Shown here piece after piece: positions 26,719-36,356 of a stretch of DNA of 64,000 bases (position 1 is its first letter; the number at the start of each line of letters is the position of its first letter). The translations under genes were made by a program, and so were the position numbers. Below the pieces are notes generated by a model, which searched no databases, was not told the origin of the DNA, and was given only the letters and a program-made list of their open reading frames with translations. The stretch comes from an uncultured Sphingobacteriaceae bacterium (GTDB lineage: Bacteria > Bacteroidota > Bacteroidia > Sphingobacteriales > Sphingobacteriaceae), in the NCBI GenBank assembly GCA_946480915.1, contig CAMLLO010000016.1, positions 36,735 through 100,734 of the forward strand, written 5' to 3'.

Positions 26719-28539
26719 ATGAATATTTTAAGTAAGCCAATAAGTTTAACATCGCCGCGTAAAGTAATTCCGATTGTTTTGACAGCTCTTTTCATTAGTT
26801 TTTCTGCTGCATCTCAAACTATGGACGAAATGTGGGATAATACATCTTCAGGCAAGGAGCATCCTAATATTCAATGGTTTAAAGATGCTAAGTTTGGGAT
26901 GTTTATCCATTGGGGTTTGTATTCAAAACTAGCCGGAGAGTGGAAAGGAAAGCGCTATTATGGAAGTGGTGAATGGATTATGAATCAGGCAAAAATTCCA
27001 GTTTCTGAATATAAAAAGGTTGCATCAGAATTTAACCCTGTAAATTTTAATGCTGATGAATGGGCGCAGATAGCCGAAGATGCCGGAATAAAATACATGG
27101 TAATTACAGCCAAACACCACGAAGGCTTTGCTATGTACGATTCGAAAGTGACCGATTATGATATTGTGGATGCGAGTCCTTATAAAAAGGATCCCATGAA
27201 AGCTCTGTCGGAGGCAACACGCAAACGGGGTATTCAATTCGGATTTTATTATTCGCAGTTTCAGGATTGGTATGAACCTAATGGTGGCAGAAATTCATGG
27301 GACTTTGATGAATCGAAGAAAGATTATCAATCGTATTATAAAGAAAAAGCCATTCCTCAGCTGAAAGAATTAATGACCAATTACGGCCCTTTGGGTATCG
27401 TTTGGTTTGATACTCCAGGCGGAATGACAAAACCACAAACGCAGGCATTTATAAATGAATTAAGGGTTTTACAACCTAAGAGTTTATTCAGCAGTCGGGT
27501 GGGACAGGGCTTGGGCGATTACCGTGATTTCGGAGATTCAGAAGTGCCAGCTACTCCAATTAAAGGTGCCTGGGAATCGATCTATACACATAACGATTCA
27601 TGGGGATATATCAGGCATGATATGAATTTCAAATCGACCACCGAAATTATCCGTTTATTAGCAAATGTAGCATCAAAAGGCGGCAACCTGATGATAAATG
27701 TTGGCCCTGACGGCAATGGAAACATACCAGAATACTCAGTAAAATACTTAAGGGAAACAGGCAAATGGCTGCAAAAAAATGGTGAAAGTATCTATTCTAC
27801 CACTTATGGGTTAGTTCCGGCGCAACCCTGGGGAGTAAGTACTTCAAAGCCGGGTAAACAGTTTCTTCATGTTTTAAACCGGCCTGCCAATGGTAAGCTG
27901 CTGGTGCCCAACTTTAATGTACAAATTAGTAAAGTCTATTCTTTATCGGATAAGCGCAACTTAACCTGGAAAAAAGCAGGAACTGATATCTGGATTGATC
28001 TTCCTGAATTTGATCAGAATGCCGCCAATACTGTTTTTGTGATAGAATATTCGGGGAAGGTTGCTGCATATAGTTTAAACACTCCTGTAACCGTATCCTC
28101 TCAATTTAAAATCAATACTGTTGACGCTGTTTTTGCCAGGCCATCCGGAAATGCCAAAGTAAAAAGTTTAACCTACAGCCATTACTATGGAGATTGGAAG
28201 CATGCTACCTGCCTAACAGATATGAAAGATAGCACAGATAAAGCAACTTTCTTAATCCGTGTTACCGATCCCGGCGATTATCATATTATTGCTGAATATG
28301 CGTGTCCGCAGGAAAGTGTTAAACAGGAAGGAAGCCTTTCAGTAAATAATAAAGAGTTTCTGTTCAGAACCCTTCGTACCTCCGAATTTGATAAAAGTTC
28401 GCCTTTAATGTTTATTAAACATACTATAGCAACAACCACTTTCTCTAAACCAGGGGAGTTCTCTATAATAGTTCATCCATTGAAAAATGGAAAAGAGCTT
28501 TTTAAATTAAGATCAATCATTATTGAACCCATAAAATAA
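26719..28539 (+). CDS. GH29 alpha-L-fucosidase (3) with C-terminal accessory domain
   Basis: This protein has about 606 residues from the ATG at 26719; the open frame extends to a TTG at 26680, but the ATG gives a normal signal peptide ending SAASQ. GH29 motifs are KFGMFIHWGLYS (58-69), TAKHHEGFAMYDS (130-142), QFGFYYSQFQDW (173-184) and nucleophile D231 in IVWFDTP. After the usual C-terminal sandwich there is an extra domain of about 130 residues (TYSHYYGDWKHATCLTD through IIIEP) that looks like a beta-sandwich carbohydrate-binding module. It differs enough from the other two GH29 enzymes to suggest a separate linkage target. Confidence 0.88.
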   Translation: MNILSKPISLTSPRKVIPIVLTALFISFSAASQTMDEMWDNTSSGKEHPNIQWFKDAKFGMFIHWGLYSKLAGEWKGKRYYGSGEWIMNQAKIPVSEYKKVASEFNPVNFNADEWAQIAEDAGIKYMVITAKHHEGFAMYDSKVTDYDIVDASPYKKDPMKALSEATRKRGIQFGFYYSQFQDWYEPNGGRNSWDFDESKKDYQSYYKEKAIPQLKELMTNYGPLGIVWFDTPGGMTKPQTQAFINELRVLQPKSLFSSRVGQGLGDYRDFGDSEVPATPIKGAWESIYTHNDSWGYIRHDMNFKSTTEIIRLLANVASKGGNLMINVGPDGNGNIPEYSVKYLRETGKWLQKNGESIYSTTYGLVPAQPWGVSTSKPGKQFLHVLNRPANGKLLVPNFNVQISKVYSLSDKRNLTWKKAGTDIWIDLPEFDQNAANTVFVIEYSGKVAAYSLNTPVTVSSQFKINTVDAVFARPSGNAKVKSLTYSHYYGDWKHATCLTDMKDSTDKATFLIRVTDPGDYHIIAEYACPQESVKQEGSLSVNNKEFLFRTLRTSEFDKSSPLMFIKHTIATTTFSKPGEFSIIVHPLKNGKELFKLRSIIIEPIK

Positions 28540-28552
28540 GCAAGCTCAAAAA

Positions 28553-30688
28553 ATGAAGAAATTCAACATGATAAAGTATATAGCAATTGTTTGTCTTTTT
28601 TTAAGCTCCGGACTTAGTGCGCAAACCATTAAAGAATCAATGAAGCCGGCAGTTAAAAAGGGGGGATTTAAGATGGAGGGATTTATTCTTTGGTGCCCCT
28701 CTGTTATTAAGGTTGGCAAAACGTATCACATGTTTGCTTCCCGCTGGCCCGAAAAATACGGACTGGGCGGCTGGACGAAATATTCTGAAGTAGTGCGGGC
28801 AACATCTGATAATCTCTTTGGCCCTTATAAGTTTCAGGAAGTAATTATTCAGAAGCGGGAAGGCTTTTGGGATAATGACAGGGCGCACAATCCGAAAATT
28901 GTAAAGGCTGGGAATATGTTTGTGCTTTATTATATTTCTTCTGCTAATGAAACCGGTTATGCTTACAGCAAATCGATAACAGGGCCCTGGACACGGATTG
29001 ATGCACTTGCAATGCCTTTTTCTAATCCTGCCCCGCTGGTTAAAAAGGATGGAAGTATTTATGTATTTGGCCGTAAATCAATTAATGATATCAGGATCGC
29101 GCAAGGGTATACAGCACCTGCTTTCAACGCTAAATACACACTTTTAAATTCGGGCAAAAACCTGTTACCTGGAAATAATCAACTGGAAGATCCAACCATT
29201 TGGTGGACTTCCAACCAATATAATGTTATACTAAGCGATTTCCGCGGAGATCTGACCGGAACAGGCAAAAATGGCGCACAATATTATTCCATTGATGGGA
29301 TAAATTATAAACCGGTTTCCAGAGAATCAGTTTACACCAAGACTGTTAACTATGACGATGGATCTTCTTATACCTTCAGGCGCCGGGAACGTCCTTTTGT
29401 ATATGTAAATGAGAAAGGCGCGGTTACTGCTTTTTTCACATCATGTCTTACTCAGGATGCGAACGGGCATGAACAGTCGTGGATCGAGGTTCAACCCGTG
29501 GATAATTACGTGCCCAAAGAGTTTCAAAAGAACCCTTCCGGCCTATCGTACTCGCAATTATGGGGAGAAAATGGAGAGAAATGGGATAGCACAAGAATTC
29601 CTGATTTTACCAACGCCGGCTATAAAGGCGGTAAAGTAAAAATACCTGTTTTTCCAGTTGGAGTAAATGTTGTTGATTATGGGGCAGTAGGAGATGGTAT
29701 TACTGATAATACTGCCGCATTTAAAAAAGCTATTGCAAAATGCGGCAGTAACCAGGCAGTATATGTGCCTGCCGGTACTTACCTTATAAAAGATACGCTT
29801 CAAATAAAGAAAGGTGGGATTAGCATTAGAGGCGATAAAAAGAAACCTTCAATAATTTACTTTGAAAAAGGCATAGAAGAGCTTTACCCAAATTATAATA
29901 TTCAAAATAAAAATCAAACGGCCTGGTCATGGAGCGGGGCTATGATTTTATTTTCAGGAAACAGTAGTGATGTCGGGATAGAGGATATTACTGTAATGTT
30001 CCCGGACAATCCGTGGACCAAGCATGATTTTCATGAAAAAGGATACAATGGCGTTGGCTTTGGCGATGGCGTGCATGACGGCTGGCTAAGAAACGTTACC
30101 ATTACGGGTTCTGACCTTGGAATTTGGATTGCACGCAAAGCACATCATATTACAGCAGAAAATTGGACGCTCGACTTTGGGCCGCTACGCAAAACAGGAA
30201 AAATAAATGGCCATCATGGTGTAAATATTTATGGCGGGTATAATCTCTTACAGAACTTTACTCTAAAAGGGAAATTTCAGCACGACCTTTCGGTAGAAAG
30301 TGCAAACAGTATATACAATGTTTTTAGTAGTGGCGAAGGTGAAGATATTTGTATCGATCATCATAATCATGCACAATCGCATAATCTGTTTACTGATATC
30401 AATGCCGGACTTGGTTCCAGAATCTATGCGTCGGGCGGAAATGATACTCCAAGAGGAATCTGTACTTATGAAACATTTTGGAATATTATTTCTCAAAACC
30501 CTATGGTTTATTGCAATCAGTTTGATACAAACGATGCACATTCAAAAAATAATATCACCGTTGCGATTAATACTAACCTGCCGTCGGTATTCAAAGATGT
30601 TTATAGCAACTGGTTTGAATCTATAGCACCTTCGAAAATTTATCCGGCAAACCTCTATAAGGCGCAAATGCTTTTAAAAATTGAATGA
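28553..30688 (+). CDS. Two-domain enzyme: five-bladed beta-propeller (GH43-like) fused to right-handed beta-helix
   Basis: This 711-residue exported protein has a signal peptide ending GLSAQ. Residues about 40-320 form a GH43/GH117-like propeller (EGFILWCPSVIKVGKTYHMF, AHNPKIVKAGNMFVLYY, LEDPTIWW), with acidic residues near the start of several blades. The linker holds DFTNAGY at 351-357. Residues about 368-711 are a pectate-lyase-3-like beta-helix (VNVVDYGAVGDGITDNTAAF onward). Both halves look complete, so this may be a two-activity enzyme acting on a backbone and its substituent. It lies between GH29 and the GH141-like gene in the same operon. Which acids are catalytic cannot be settled from sequence alone. 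Confidence 0.72.
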   Translation: MKKFNMIKYIAIVCLFLSSGLSAQTIKESMKPAVKKGGFKMEGFILWCPSVIKVGKTYHMFASRWPEKYGLGGWTKYSEVVRATSDNLFGPYKFQEVIIQKREGFWDNDRAHNPKIVKAGNMFVLYYISSANETGYAYSKSITGPWTRIDALAMPFSNPAPLVKKDGSIYVFGRKSINDIRIAQGYTAPAFNAKYTLLNSGKNLLPGNNQLEDPTIWWTSNQYNVILSDFRGDLTGTGKNGAQYYSIDGINYKPVSRESVYTKTVNYDDGSSYTFRRRERPFVYVNEKGAVTAFFTSCLTQDANGHEQSWIEVQPVDNYVPKEFQKNPSGLSYSQLWGENGEKWDSTRIPDFTNAGYKGGKVKIPVFPVGVNVVDYGAVGDGITDNTAAFKKAIAKCGSNQAVYVPAGTYLIKDTLQIKKGGISIRGDKKKPSIIYFEKGIEELYPNYNIQNKNQTAWSWSGAMILFSGNSSDVGIEDITVMFPDNPWTKHDFHEKGYNGVGFGDGVHDGWLRNVTITGSDLGIWIARKAHHITAENWTLDFGPLRKTGKINGHHGVNIYGGYNLLQNFTLKGKFQHDLSVESANSIYNVFSSGEGEDICIDHHNHAQSHNLFTDINAGLGSRIYASGGNDTPRGICTYETFWNIISQNPMVYCNQFDTNDAHSKNNITVAINTNLPSVFKDVYSNWFESIAPSKIYPANLYKAQMLLKIE

Positions 30689-30739
30689 GCATGAACTTAA
30701 AAAAGTTGCATCGCTAATAAAATAATAATTTATACACGG

Positions 30740-33109
30740 ATGAAAGCTCTTGTTTTATTCCTCGTTTTTGCTTTCTTAAGCCCTGTTTTACGGGCTGCCG
30801 ATTTTTATATATCTCCTTCAGGAAATGATAACAATAATGGAACGCTTCACCATCCTTTTGCAACATTGGAGCGTGCGAAACAAGAAATAATAAAAGCTAA
30901 GAAACTAAAACCAGTAACTTTTTATCTTAGAAAAGGTACGTATTATTTACCTCAAACATTAGTGTTTACTTCCCTTTATTCAGGTAGTAGCCAGGCCCCG
31001 GTCACTTTTATGCCGTATGGCGATGAAACGCCGGTAATGAGCGGAGGAATAGCTCTCCGTTTAAATTGGAAGCCTTTCAGGAATGGAATAATGATGGCGG
31101 TGGTGCCAAAAGAATTCGCTACTGATCAATTTTTTGTAAACGGGAAACGCCAAAATATGGCACGATACCCTAATTATAACCCCGATGCGCAATACTATAA
31201 CGGCTTTGCCGCAGATGCGTTCAGCAAAGAAAGGGCTAAACGGTGGAATAATCCTGTGGGAGGATATATTCATGCCATGCATAAAGCGATGTGGGGTGAT
31301 TATCATTACAGGATAACAGGGAAAGATACGGCTGGAAATGTTACCTATATTGGAGGATGGCAGAATAACCGGCAGATGGGAATGCATCCCGAACGCAGAT
31401 ATGTAGAAAATATTTTTGAAGAAGTTGATGCACCCGGAGAATGGTATCTGGACAAGAAAAGTCATATTTTATATTTTTATCCTCCTCAAAATATCAATCT
31501 TAAAAATTCGCTTATCGAAGCTGTTCGTCTGAACCATTTAATAGAATTTAATGGTTCAGAAAAGAAACCTGTAAAGTATATTGCTTTTCAAGGCATTACC
31601 TTCAAGCACTCCAAACGTACTTTTATGGAGAATAAAGAACCCTTGTTGCGCAGCGACTGGACTACCTATCGTGGAGGGATGATCTTTTTTAATGGGGCAG
31701 AAAACTGTGCAATTAAAGATTGTTTTATTGATCAGGCTGGTGGAAATGCCGTGTTTATTAATAATTATAACAGGCATATCACTATCTCAGGTTGTCATAT
31801 CTTTAAAACGGGAGCTAGCGGCATTGCATTTATCGGTGATCCGAAAGCGGTAAGAAGCCCGCTTTTTGAATATAACCAGGTTCGGGATCTAAAAGATATA
31901 GATAAAACACCTGGCCCGAAAAGCTCCAATTATCCGTCTGATTGCCTGGTGGAAGATTGTCTTATTAATGAAACAGGTCGCATAGAGAAGCAAACCGCAG
32001 GTGTACAGATAGAAATGTCGCAAAATATTACGGTTAGACATTGTTCAATCTATGATGTGCCCCGTGCTGGTATTAATATAGGCAGCGGTGCATGGGGCGG
32101 GCATATAATTGAATGGAACGATGTTTTTGATACTGTTGAAGAAACCGGTGATCACGGTTCATTCAATGCCTGGGGCAGAGACCGGTTCTGGCGGCCCAAA
32201 CGTCCTGAAGTAAATAATTGGGTAAAAGAAGTTCCTCAGCTTCCATTTCTGGATGCGGTTAAAACGACAATTATTCGTAACAATCGCTTCAGATGTGATC
32301 ATGGCTGGGACATTGATTTGGATGATGGATCTTCAAATTATCTCATACGGAATAATCTATGTTTAAATGGCGGCATTAAAAACCGGGAGGGCTATAATAG
32401 AACGGTCGAGAATAATATTACAGTTAACAATTCTTTTCATCCTCATGTATGGTATGAAAACAGCGGCGATGTTTTCCAGAGCAATATTATTTTTACTTCA
32501 TATAAGCCGGTGGGTATGCCCAAAATATGGGGCCGACAAATAGATTATAATTTTCTTCACCGGCCAGCCGAGGCTTTAAAACAAGCTCCAGAAATTAAGA
32601 ACCAAAGCGGTCAGGATCAGCATTCTCTAACCGGTGATGCCTTATTTAATAATACTTTAGAAGGCGATTATCGTGTGAAGGAAAATTCACCCGTACTTAA
32701 TCTCGGATTTATAAATTTCCCTATGGATAAATTTGGGGTGCAAAAAAGTGCCTTAAAGAAAATAGCCCGAACTCCGCCAATGTCTAAACCAGCTCCAGTA
32801 TCTACAATTCCTGGGCGTAGTAATACTATTTACTCCTGGTTGGGGGCAAGCGTCCGGAATATTGCAGGAGACGGCGAAGTATCAGCTTACGGCTTACCCG
32901 GAGAAGCCGGGGTTTTAGTGCTGGATGTGCCGCATGGAAGCTCTTTAATAAAGAGTGGTATAGAAAAAGATGATGTTATTGTTTCTTGTAATTTAAAGGA
33001 GATAAAGAATGTTAGCGAATTATTAAACAGTCAAACGGCTTCTCAAGGAATGAAGATGAAAGTAGGAATAATTAGAAATCAGAAATTGTTGTTTTATGAG
33101 ATAAATTAA
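30740..33109 (+). CDS. GH141-like right-handed beta-helix hydrolase with C-terminal PDZ domain
   Basis: This 789-residue exported protein begins after its signal with ADFYISPSGNDNNNGT and PFATLERAKQEI, the hallmark of GH141-type beta-helix proteins. The helix runs to about 620, with conserved acidic turns such as WDIDLDDGSSNYL and VEETGDHGSFNAWGRD. Residues about 693-789 form a PDZ-like domain (GVLVLDVPHGSSLIKSGIEK). Characterised GH141 members include an alpha-L-fucosidase from a rhamnogalacturonan-II locus and a xylanase, so fucose removal fits the context here. It is the last gene of the second enzyme run; no terminator hairpin is evident after it. Confidence 0.7.
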   Translation: MKALVLFLVFAFLSPVLRAADFYISPSGNDNNNGTLHHPFATLERAKQEIIKAKKLKPVTFYLRKGTYYLPQTLVFTSLYSGSSQAPVTFMPYGDETPVMSGGIALRLNWKPFRNGIMMAVVPKEFATDQFFVNGKRQNMARYPNYNPDAQYYNGFAADAFSKERAKRWNNPVGGYIHAMHKAMWGDYHYRITGKDTAGNVTYIGGWQNNRQMGMHPERRYVENIFEEVDAPGEWYLDKKSHILYFYPPQNINLKNSLIEAVRLNHLIEFNGSEKKPVKYIAFQGITFKHSKRTFMENKEPLLRSDWTTYRGGMIFFNGAENCAIKDCFIDQAGGNAVFINNYNRHITISGCHIFKTGASGIAFIGDPKAVRSPLFEYNQVRDLKDIDKTPGPKSSNYPSDCLVEDCLINETGRIEKQTAGVQIEMSQNITVRHCSIYDVPRAGINIGSGAWGGHIIEWNDVFDTVEETGDHGSFNAWGRDRFWRPKRPEVNNWVKEVPQLPFLDAVKTTIIRNNRFRCDHGWDIDLDDGSSNYLIRNNLCLNGGIKNREGYNRTVENNITVNNSFHPHVWYENSGDVFQSNIIFTSYKPVGMPKIWGRQIDYNFLHRPAEALKQAPEIKNQSGQDQHSLTGDALFNNTLEGDYRVKENSPVLNLGFINFPMDKFGVQKSALKKIARTPPMSKPAPVSTIPGRSNTIYSWLGASVRNIAGDGEVSAYGLPGEAGVLVLDVPHGSSLIKSGIEKDDVIVSCNLKEIKNVSELLNSQTASQGMKMKVGIIRNQKLLFYEIN

Positions 33110-33186
33110 CATATTTCAGAGCAGTAAATAATGACTCTTCTAGTTTTGCCAGATTAAAATTAATAACTTTTTAATTAATGTAGTTT

Positions 33187-33654
33187 ATGAAATTGTATAT
33201 AACAATTGTACTTGTAGCCATACTCGCCGCAGGATGCAAAAAAGAATCCGAATTGGCTAAATTTAATGAGAGCATACAGGGAAGCTGGACTTTGCAATCT
33301 AATAAGCTCGAATACTACAACAGCAGCAATGAAAAACAATACGAAGAAGTGTTAAGCGGACAAGGATCATTTAAAGAAATCACTTTCGCCCAGAATTTAA
33401 TGGCAAGTATCAAAACCTACGATGATACAAACATTAACTCAAAATACGACATTATTAATAATGACGGGAGTAAGTATATAGAGTTTAATGATGCAATGGT
33501 TTTTGACGCACAATATTTCCAGATTGTATCAGCCTCGGAGTCTGCAATGACCTGGAAAATTAAATTTAATAGTATACAATATGAAGATACCCAAACTGGA
33601 GAGGCTGTGATAGCCCCTTTTGCTATATTGACTTTGCAATTGATAAAAAAATAA
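33187..33654 (+). CDS. Small lipocalin-like lipoprotein of unknown function
   Basis: This 155-residue predicted lipoprotein is anchored at C17 (ILAAGCKK). The mature region starts with SIQGSWTL and alternates beta-strands ending in FAILTLQLIKK, the general look of a lipocalin-like fold common in Bacteroidota. It lies 77 bases after the GH141-like gene on the same strand. No enzyme motif is present, and its role in the locus is unknown. Confidence 0.6.
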   Translation: MKLYITIVLVAILAAGCKKESELAKFNESIQGSWTLQSNKLEYYNSSNEKQYEEVLSGQGSFKEITFAQNLMASIKTYDDTNINSKYDIINNDGSKYIEFNDAMVFDAQYFQIVSASESAMTWKIKFNSIQYEDTQTGEAVIAPFAILTLQLIKK

Positions 33655-33995
33655 CCAAATAGTTTTGTGGCCATTCCTACGCTGGCAGAATTGTAATCTG
33701 AGACATTTGAACCTATTATCGTATTACGATTGCCGGTGATTCGGCACGATTCGAGTGGGGCCGAACCGCGTCGAATTTTAATGCGGATTTTATACACCAT
33801 TTATGCGGTTTACTATATCTCAACTTGACAAGCATATTGAACAATTAGTAAATAGCGTTTAACTTTTGACCAATATAGAAGGTACCTTAGTATACCATAA
33901 CCATAAAAAATATATAACTATTAAACGCTTTACTGGGTTAATTTTGACTGCCGAATTTTGGCAGCCAGGCCATATATTTTAAATCAATTTAATAA
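33655..33995. other. 341-base gap with interleaved inverted repeats
   Basis: No gene is supported here. Visible structure is TTCGGC (33740-33745) facing GCCGAA (33760-33765), interleaved with ATTCGA (33749-33754) facing TCGAAT (33771-33776). Further on, AGCGTTTAA (33854-33862) faces TTAAACGCT (33921-33929), 58 bases apart, upstream of the GH28 gene. The latter pair could be a regulator half-site pair. A CTGCC/GGCAG hairpin near 33951-33965 follows. Confidence 0.3.
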
Positions 33996-35735
33996 ATGAA
34001 GAGAGTATCTGATAAGCTTCAGCATAATGAAAATCCTGGAGAAAGTATTGATTTATCACGCCGACAATGGTTAGGACGGGTATCTGTTCCTGCATTAGTA
34101 GCAGTGGGTGCAAGTTTTGTTGGTACACCTGCAGTTGCAGCTAACGTCTTAAGCTCCATTCCTTCAGATGAAGCAATGTTTGGAGCAAATGTCTATAATA
34201 TTCGAAGCTTTGGAGCCAAGGGAGATGGCAAATCCTTAGATTCAAAGGCTGTACAGAATGCTATTGATACCTGCAATAAAGAAAGAGGTGGAATCGTATT
34301 AGTGCCGGCGGGAGATTTTGTAATAGGTACATTAGAACTAAAAAGTAACGTAACACTTCACCTTTCCAGCCAGGGACGTTTGTTAGGAAGCCCTGATAAG
34401 AATGATTATTATGCCGGAAAAGGAATTCCTGCTGGTAATGGTAATATCGTGTTGCTTTTTGCTGCAAATGCGGATAATATATCAATTGAAGGCCGTGGGA
34501 CAATTGATGGAAACGGAACTGCTTTTTACACCGGGCAAGGAGATAACACAGGACCCAATTCACCAGGCGGCGGTTACTTCGACCGGCCGCATCTTGTAAT
34601 CTTTTACAAATGTAATAACCTGCTTTTACGCGATTCATTCTTTACAAGGAGTGCTTATCATTGTTTTCGGATTTTACAGTGTGAACAGGTAAACATAGAC
34701 GGTGTTCGTATCTATAATCGTGTAAATAAAAACAATGATGGTTTTCACTTCAACAGTTGTAAATATGTTCATATTACGAATTGCGATGTAAGATGCCAGG
34801 ATGATGCCTGCGCTTTATTTGGGAGCAACCAGTTTGTAACGGTTACTAATTGCTCGTTCAGTACCCGATGGTCGATTTTTCGTTTTGGTGGAGGAGAGGC
34901 ACAAAATATTGCAGTTTCTAATTGCCTTATCTACGAAACTTACGGTTGCCCAATTAAAATCAGCTCGGGAAGGGCCCGCCTGGAGAATCTGTCGTTTTCA
35001 AATATTATCATGAGAAATGTTACCGGACCAATAGGTATTGGTTTTAGTGGGAGCTCAAACAATAATAGCGGCAGCACCAACAATGCACCAGAACAGGCTT
35101 CTTTCGTAAGAAATATATCTTTTAATGGAATACGGGCGACTGTAGTGCCTTTTCCAGTAAACCATCCGGATATTCCATTTGATGTTAAAATGTATCCTGG
35201 CGAACAGTTTAGTTGTATTACCCTAAATGCATTAGGTGATAATTTCATAGAAAATATCAGTTTTACTGATGTACATGTAACTTATGCTGGCGGTGGTTCA
35301 AAAGAATTAGCTGCCAAGCATGAAATTCCTCAAACCGCCCGTGAATATTTTACTGTTTGGGATCCTGAACCTTCTGGTCCGCCAGCCTATGGAATGTACG
35401 CCCGCAATGTGAAGGGACTTACAATGCAAAATGTACGTTTTGAGTATGAAAATCAGGAAGCAAGGCCAGCAATTATATTTGATAATGTTCATGATGCTGC
35501 AATTACTAATCTTAGTGTACAGGGGAGTGTTCTCGCAGAATCTACAATACGAATGGTTAGTAGCAGTGATGTTTTTTTAGGCAGCACCCGACTGTTAAGT
35601 CCTGCACAATCTTTCATTAAAATAGAGGGCGAAAGTGTGGGAATAACAATAGACGGAGGGGATTTACAAAAAGCTGAAAAACCTGTTGTATATGGCTCCG
35701 GAGCTAGTCAAAAGTCGGTTAGGTTTCGGGTATAA
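33996..35735 (+). CDS. GH28 polygalacturonase-type hydrolase (2) with twin-arginine signal
   Basis: This 579-residue protein has an N-terminus reading LSRRQWLGRVSVPALVAV, a twin-arginine export signal, unlike the ordinary signals of its neighbours. The beta-helix starts with YNIRSFGAKGDGKSLDSKAV. The catalytic region has NNDGFHFNSC and CQDDACALF, which supply the GH28 acids, and PIKISS near the place of the RIK motif. It is monocistronic by position: a 341-base gap lies before it and terminator hairpins after it. Tat export implies folding in the cytoplasm, perhaps with a bound ligand. Confidence 0.82.
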   Translation: MKRVSDKLQHNENPGESIDLSRRQWLGRVSVPALVAVGASFVGTPAVAANVLSSIPSDEAMFGANVYNIRSFGAKGDGKSLDSKAVQNAIDTCNKERGGIVLVPAGDFVIGTLELKSNVTLHLSSQGRLLGSPDKNDYYAGKGIPAGNGNIVLLFAANADNISIEGRGTIDGNGTAFYTGQGDNTGPNSPGGGYFDRPHLVIFYKCNNLLLRDSFFTRSAYHCFRILQCEQVNIDGVRIYNRVNKNNDGFHFNSCKYVHITNCDVRCQDDACALFGSNQFVTVTNCSFSTRWSIFRFGGGEAQNIAVSNCLIYETYGCPIKISSGRARLENLSFSNIIMRNVTGPIGIGFSGSSNNNSGSTNNAPEQASFVRNISFNGIRATVVPFPVNHPDIPFDVKMYPGEQFSCITLNALGDNFIENISFTDVHVTYAGGGSKELAAKHEIPQTAREYFTVWDPEPSGPPAYGMYARNVKGLTMQNVRFEYENQEARPAIIFDNVHDAAITNLSVQGSVLAESTIRMVSSSDVFLGSTRLLSPAQSFIKIEGESVGITIDGGDLQKAEKPVVYGSGASQKSVRFRV

Positions 35736-35820
35736 TAGCAATGATATTGATTTTCTCTTCTTGTAACCACAGTAGGATTACTCCTGCCTCACCATTGGTT
35801 ACAATTTTTGGTTTTTAGTG

Positions 35821-35842
35821 CGGCAAATTTGCCGTGCCTTTT
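35821..35842 (+). terminator. Terminator after GH28 (2)
   Basis: CGGCAAATTTGCCG (35821-35834) is a perfect 14-bp palindrome able to fold with an AATT loop. It is followed by TGCC and a T run. It lies 86 bases after the GH28 stop. Confidence 0.6.
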
Positions 35843-35863
35843 TGTAAACTTATTCAAAGGATG

Positions 35864-35890
35864 AACAAGAATCGGCGGGCGATTCTTGTT
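35864..35890. terminator. Perfect 11-bp hairpin between convergent genes
   Basis: AACAAGAATCG (35864-35874) and CGATTCTTGTT (35880-35890) pair perfectly around a GCGGG loop. It lies between the GH28 stop and the convergent cytochrome c stop and probably serves as a transcription end for the minus-strand operon. Confidence 0.65.
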
Positions 35891-35912
35891 ATAGTCACAG
35901 ATCATCAATTTT

Positions 35913-36353
35913 TTACTTACTATTTCTTACTGTTTTTACCTGCGATGGCGTAATAATACTTGCCTTATTCTGAAAATTGTTTCTTACATAAGATAACACA
36001 TCTGCTATCTGCACATCAGTTAAGAATGGCAGAGGTGGCATCGGATTTGAATACACTTCACCATCAATTTCCACCCCTTTATTAAAACCCTTCAGGACAA
36101 TATTAATCAGGCGGATTTTATCTCCAAGTACATACTCGGTTTTAATTAATGGAGGGTTTAAGCCAGTTACACCACCTCCGTCAGCTTGATGGCAAGACAA
36201 ACAATATTGACCATAAATATTTTTTCCTCTTAGAATTGAAGCTTTTGGGGTAGTTGCTGCTGTCGCAGTTTTTGTGGTATTCGTTTTTGTTTGAGCTGAA
36301 ACATTAAACGCAAATGGAATAATAAAAGCTATTATGCAGATTGATTTTTTCAT
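35913..36353 (-). CDS. Class I cytochrome c
   Basis: This 146-residue periplasmic haem protein has a signal peptide ending NVSAQ and a Thr/Ala-rich linker. The haem site is C51-L-S-C54-H55 in QYCLSCHQADGGG, and the likely axial Met is M105 in NPMPP. The fold ends with VQIADVLSYVRNNF, typical of single-haem class I cytochromes. The gene is 3 bases downstream of the PQQ-type dehydrogenase gene, so it is the probable electron acceptor for that enzyme, feeding the respiratory chain. Confidence 0.88.
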   Translation of the reverse strand: MKKSICIIAFIIPFAFNVSAQTKTNTTKTATAATTPKASILRGKNIYGQYCLSCHQADGGGVTGLNPPLIKTEYVLGDKIRLINIVLKGFNKGVEIDGEVYSNPMPPLPFLTDVQIADVLSYVRNNFQNKASIITPSQVKTVRNSK

Positions 36354-36356
36354 TTT

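Noticed and set aside
33417..33800. A 127-codon minus-strand frame opposite the small lipoprotein
   Set aside because: It is mostly antisense to a clear lipoprotein gene, has no recognisable domain and starts in the repeat-bearing gap.
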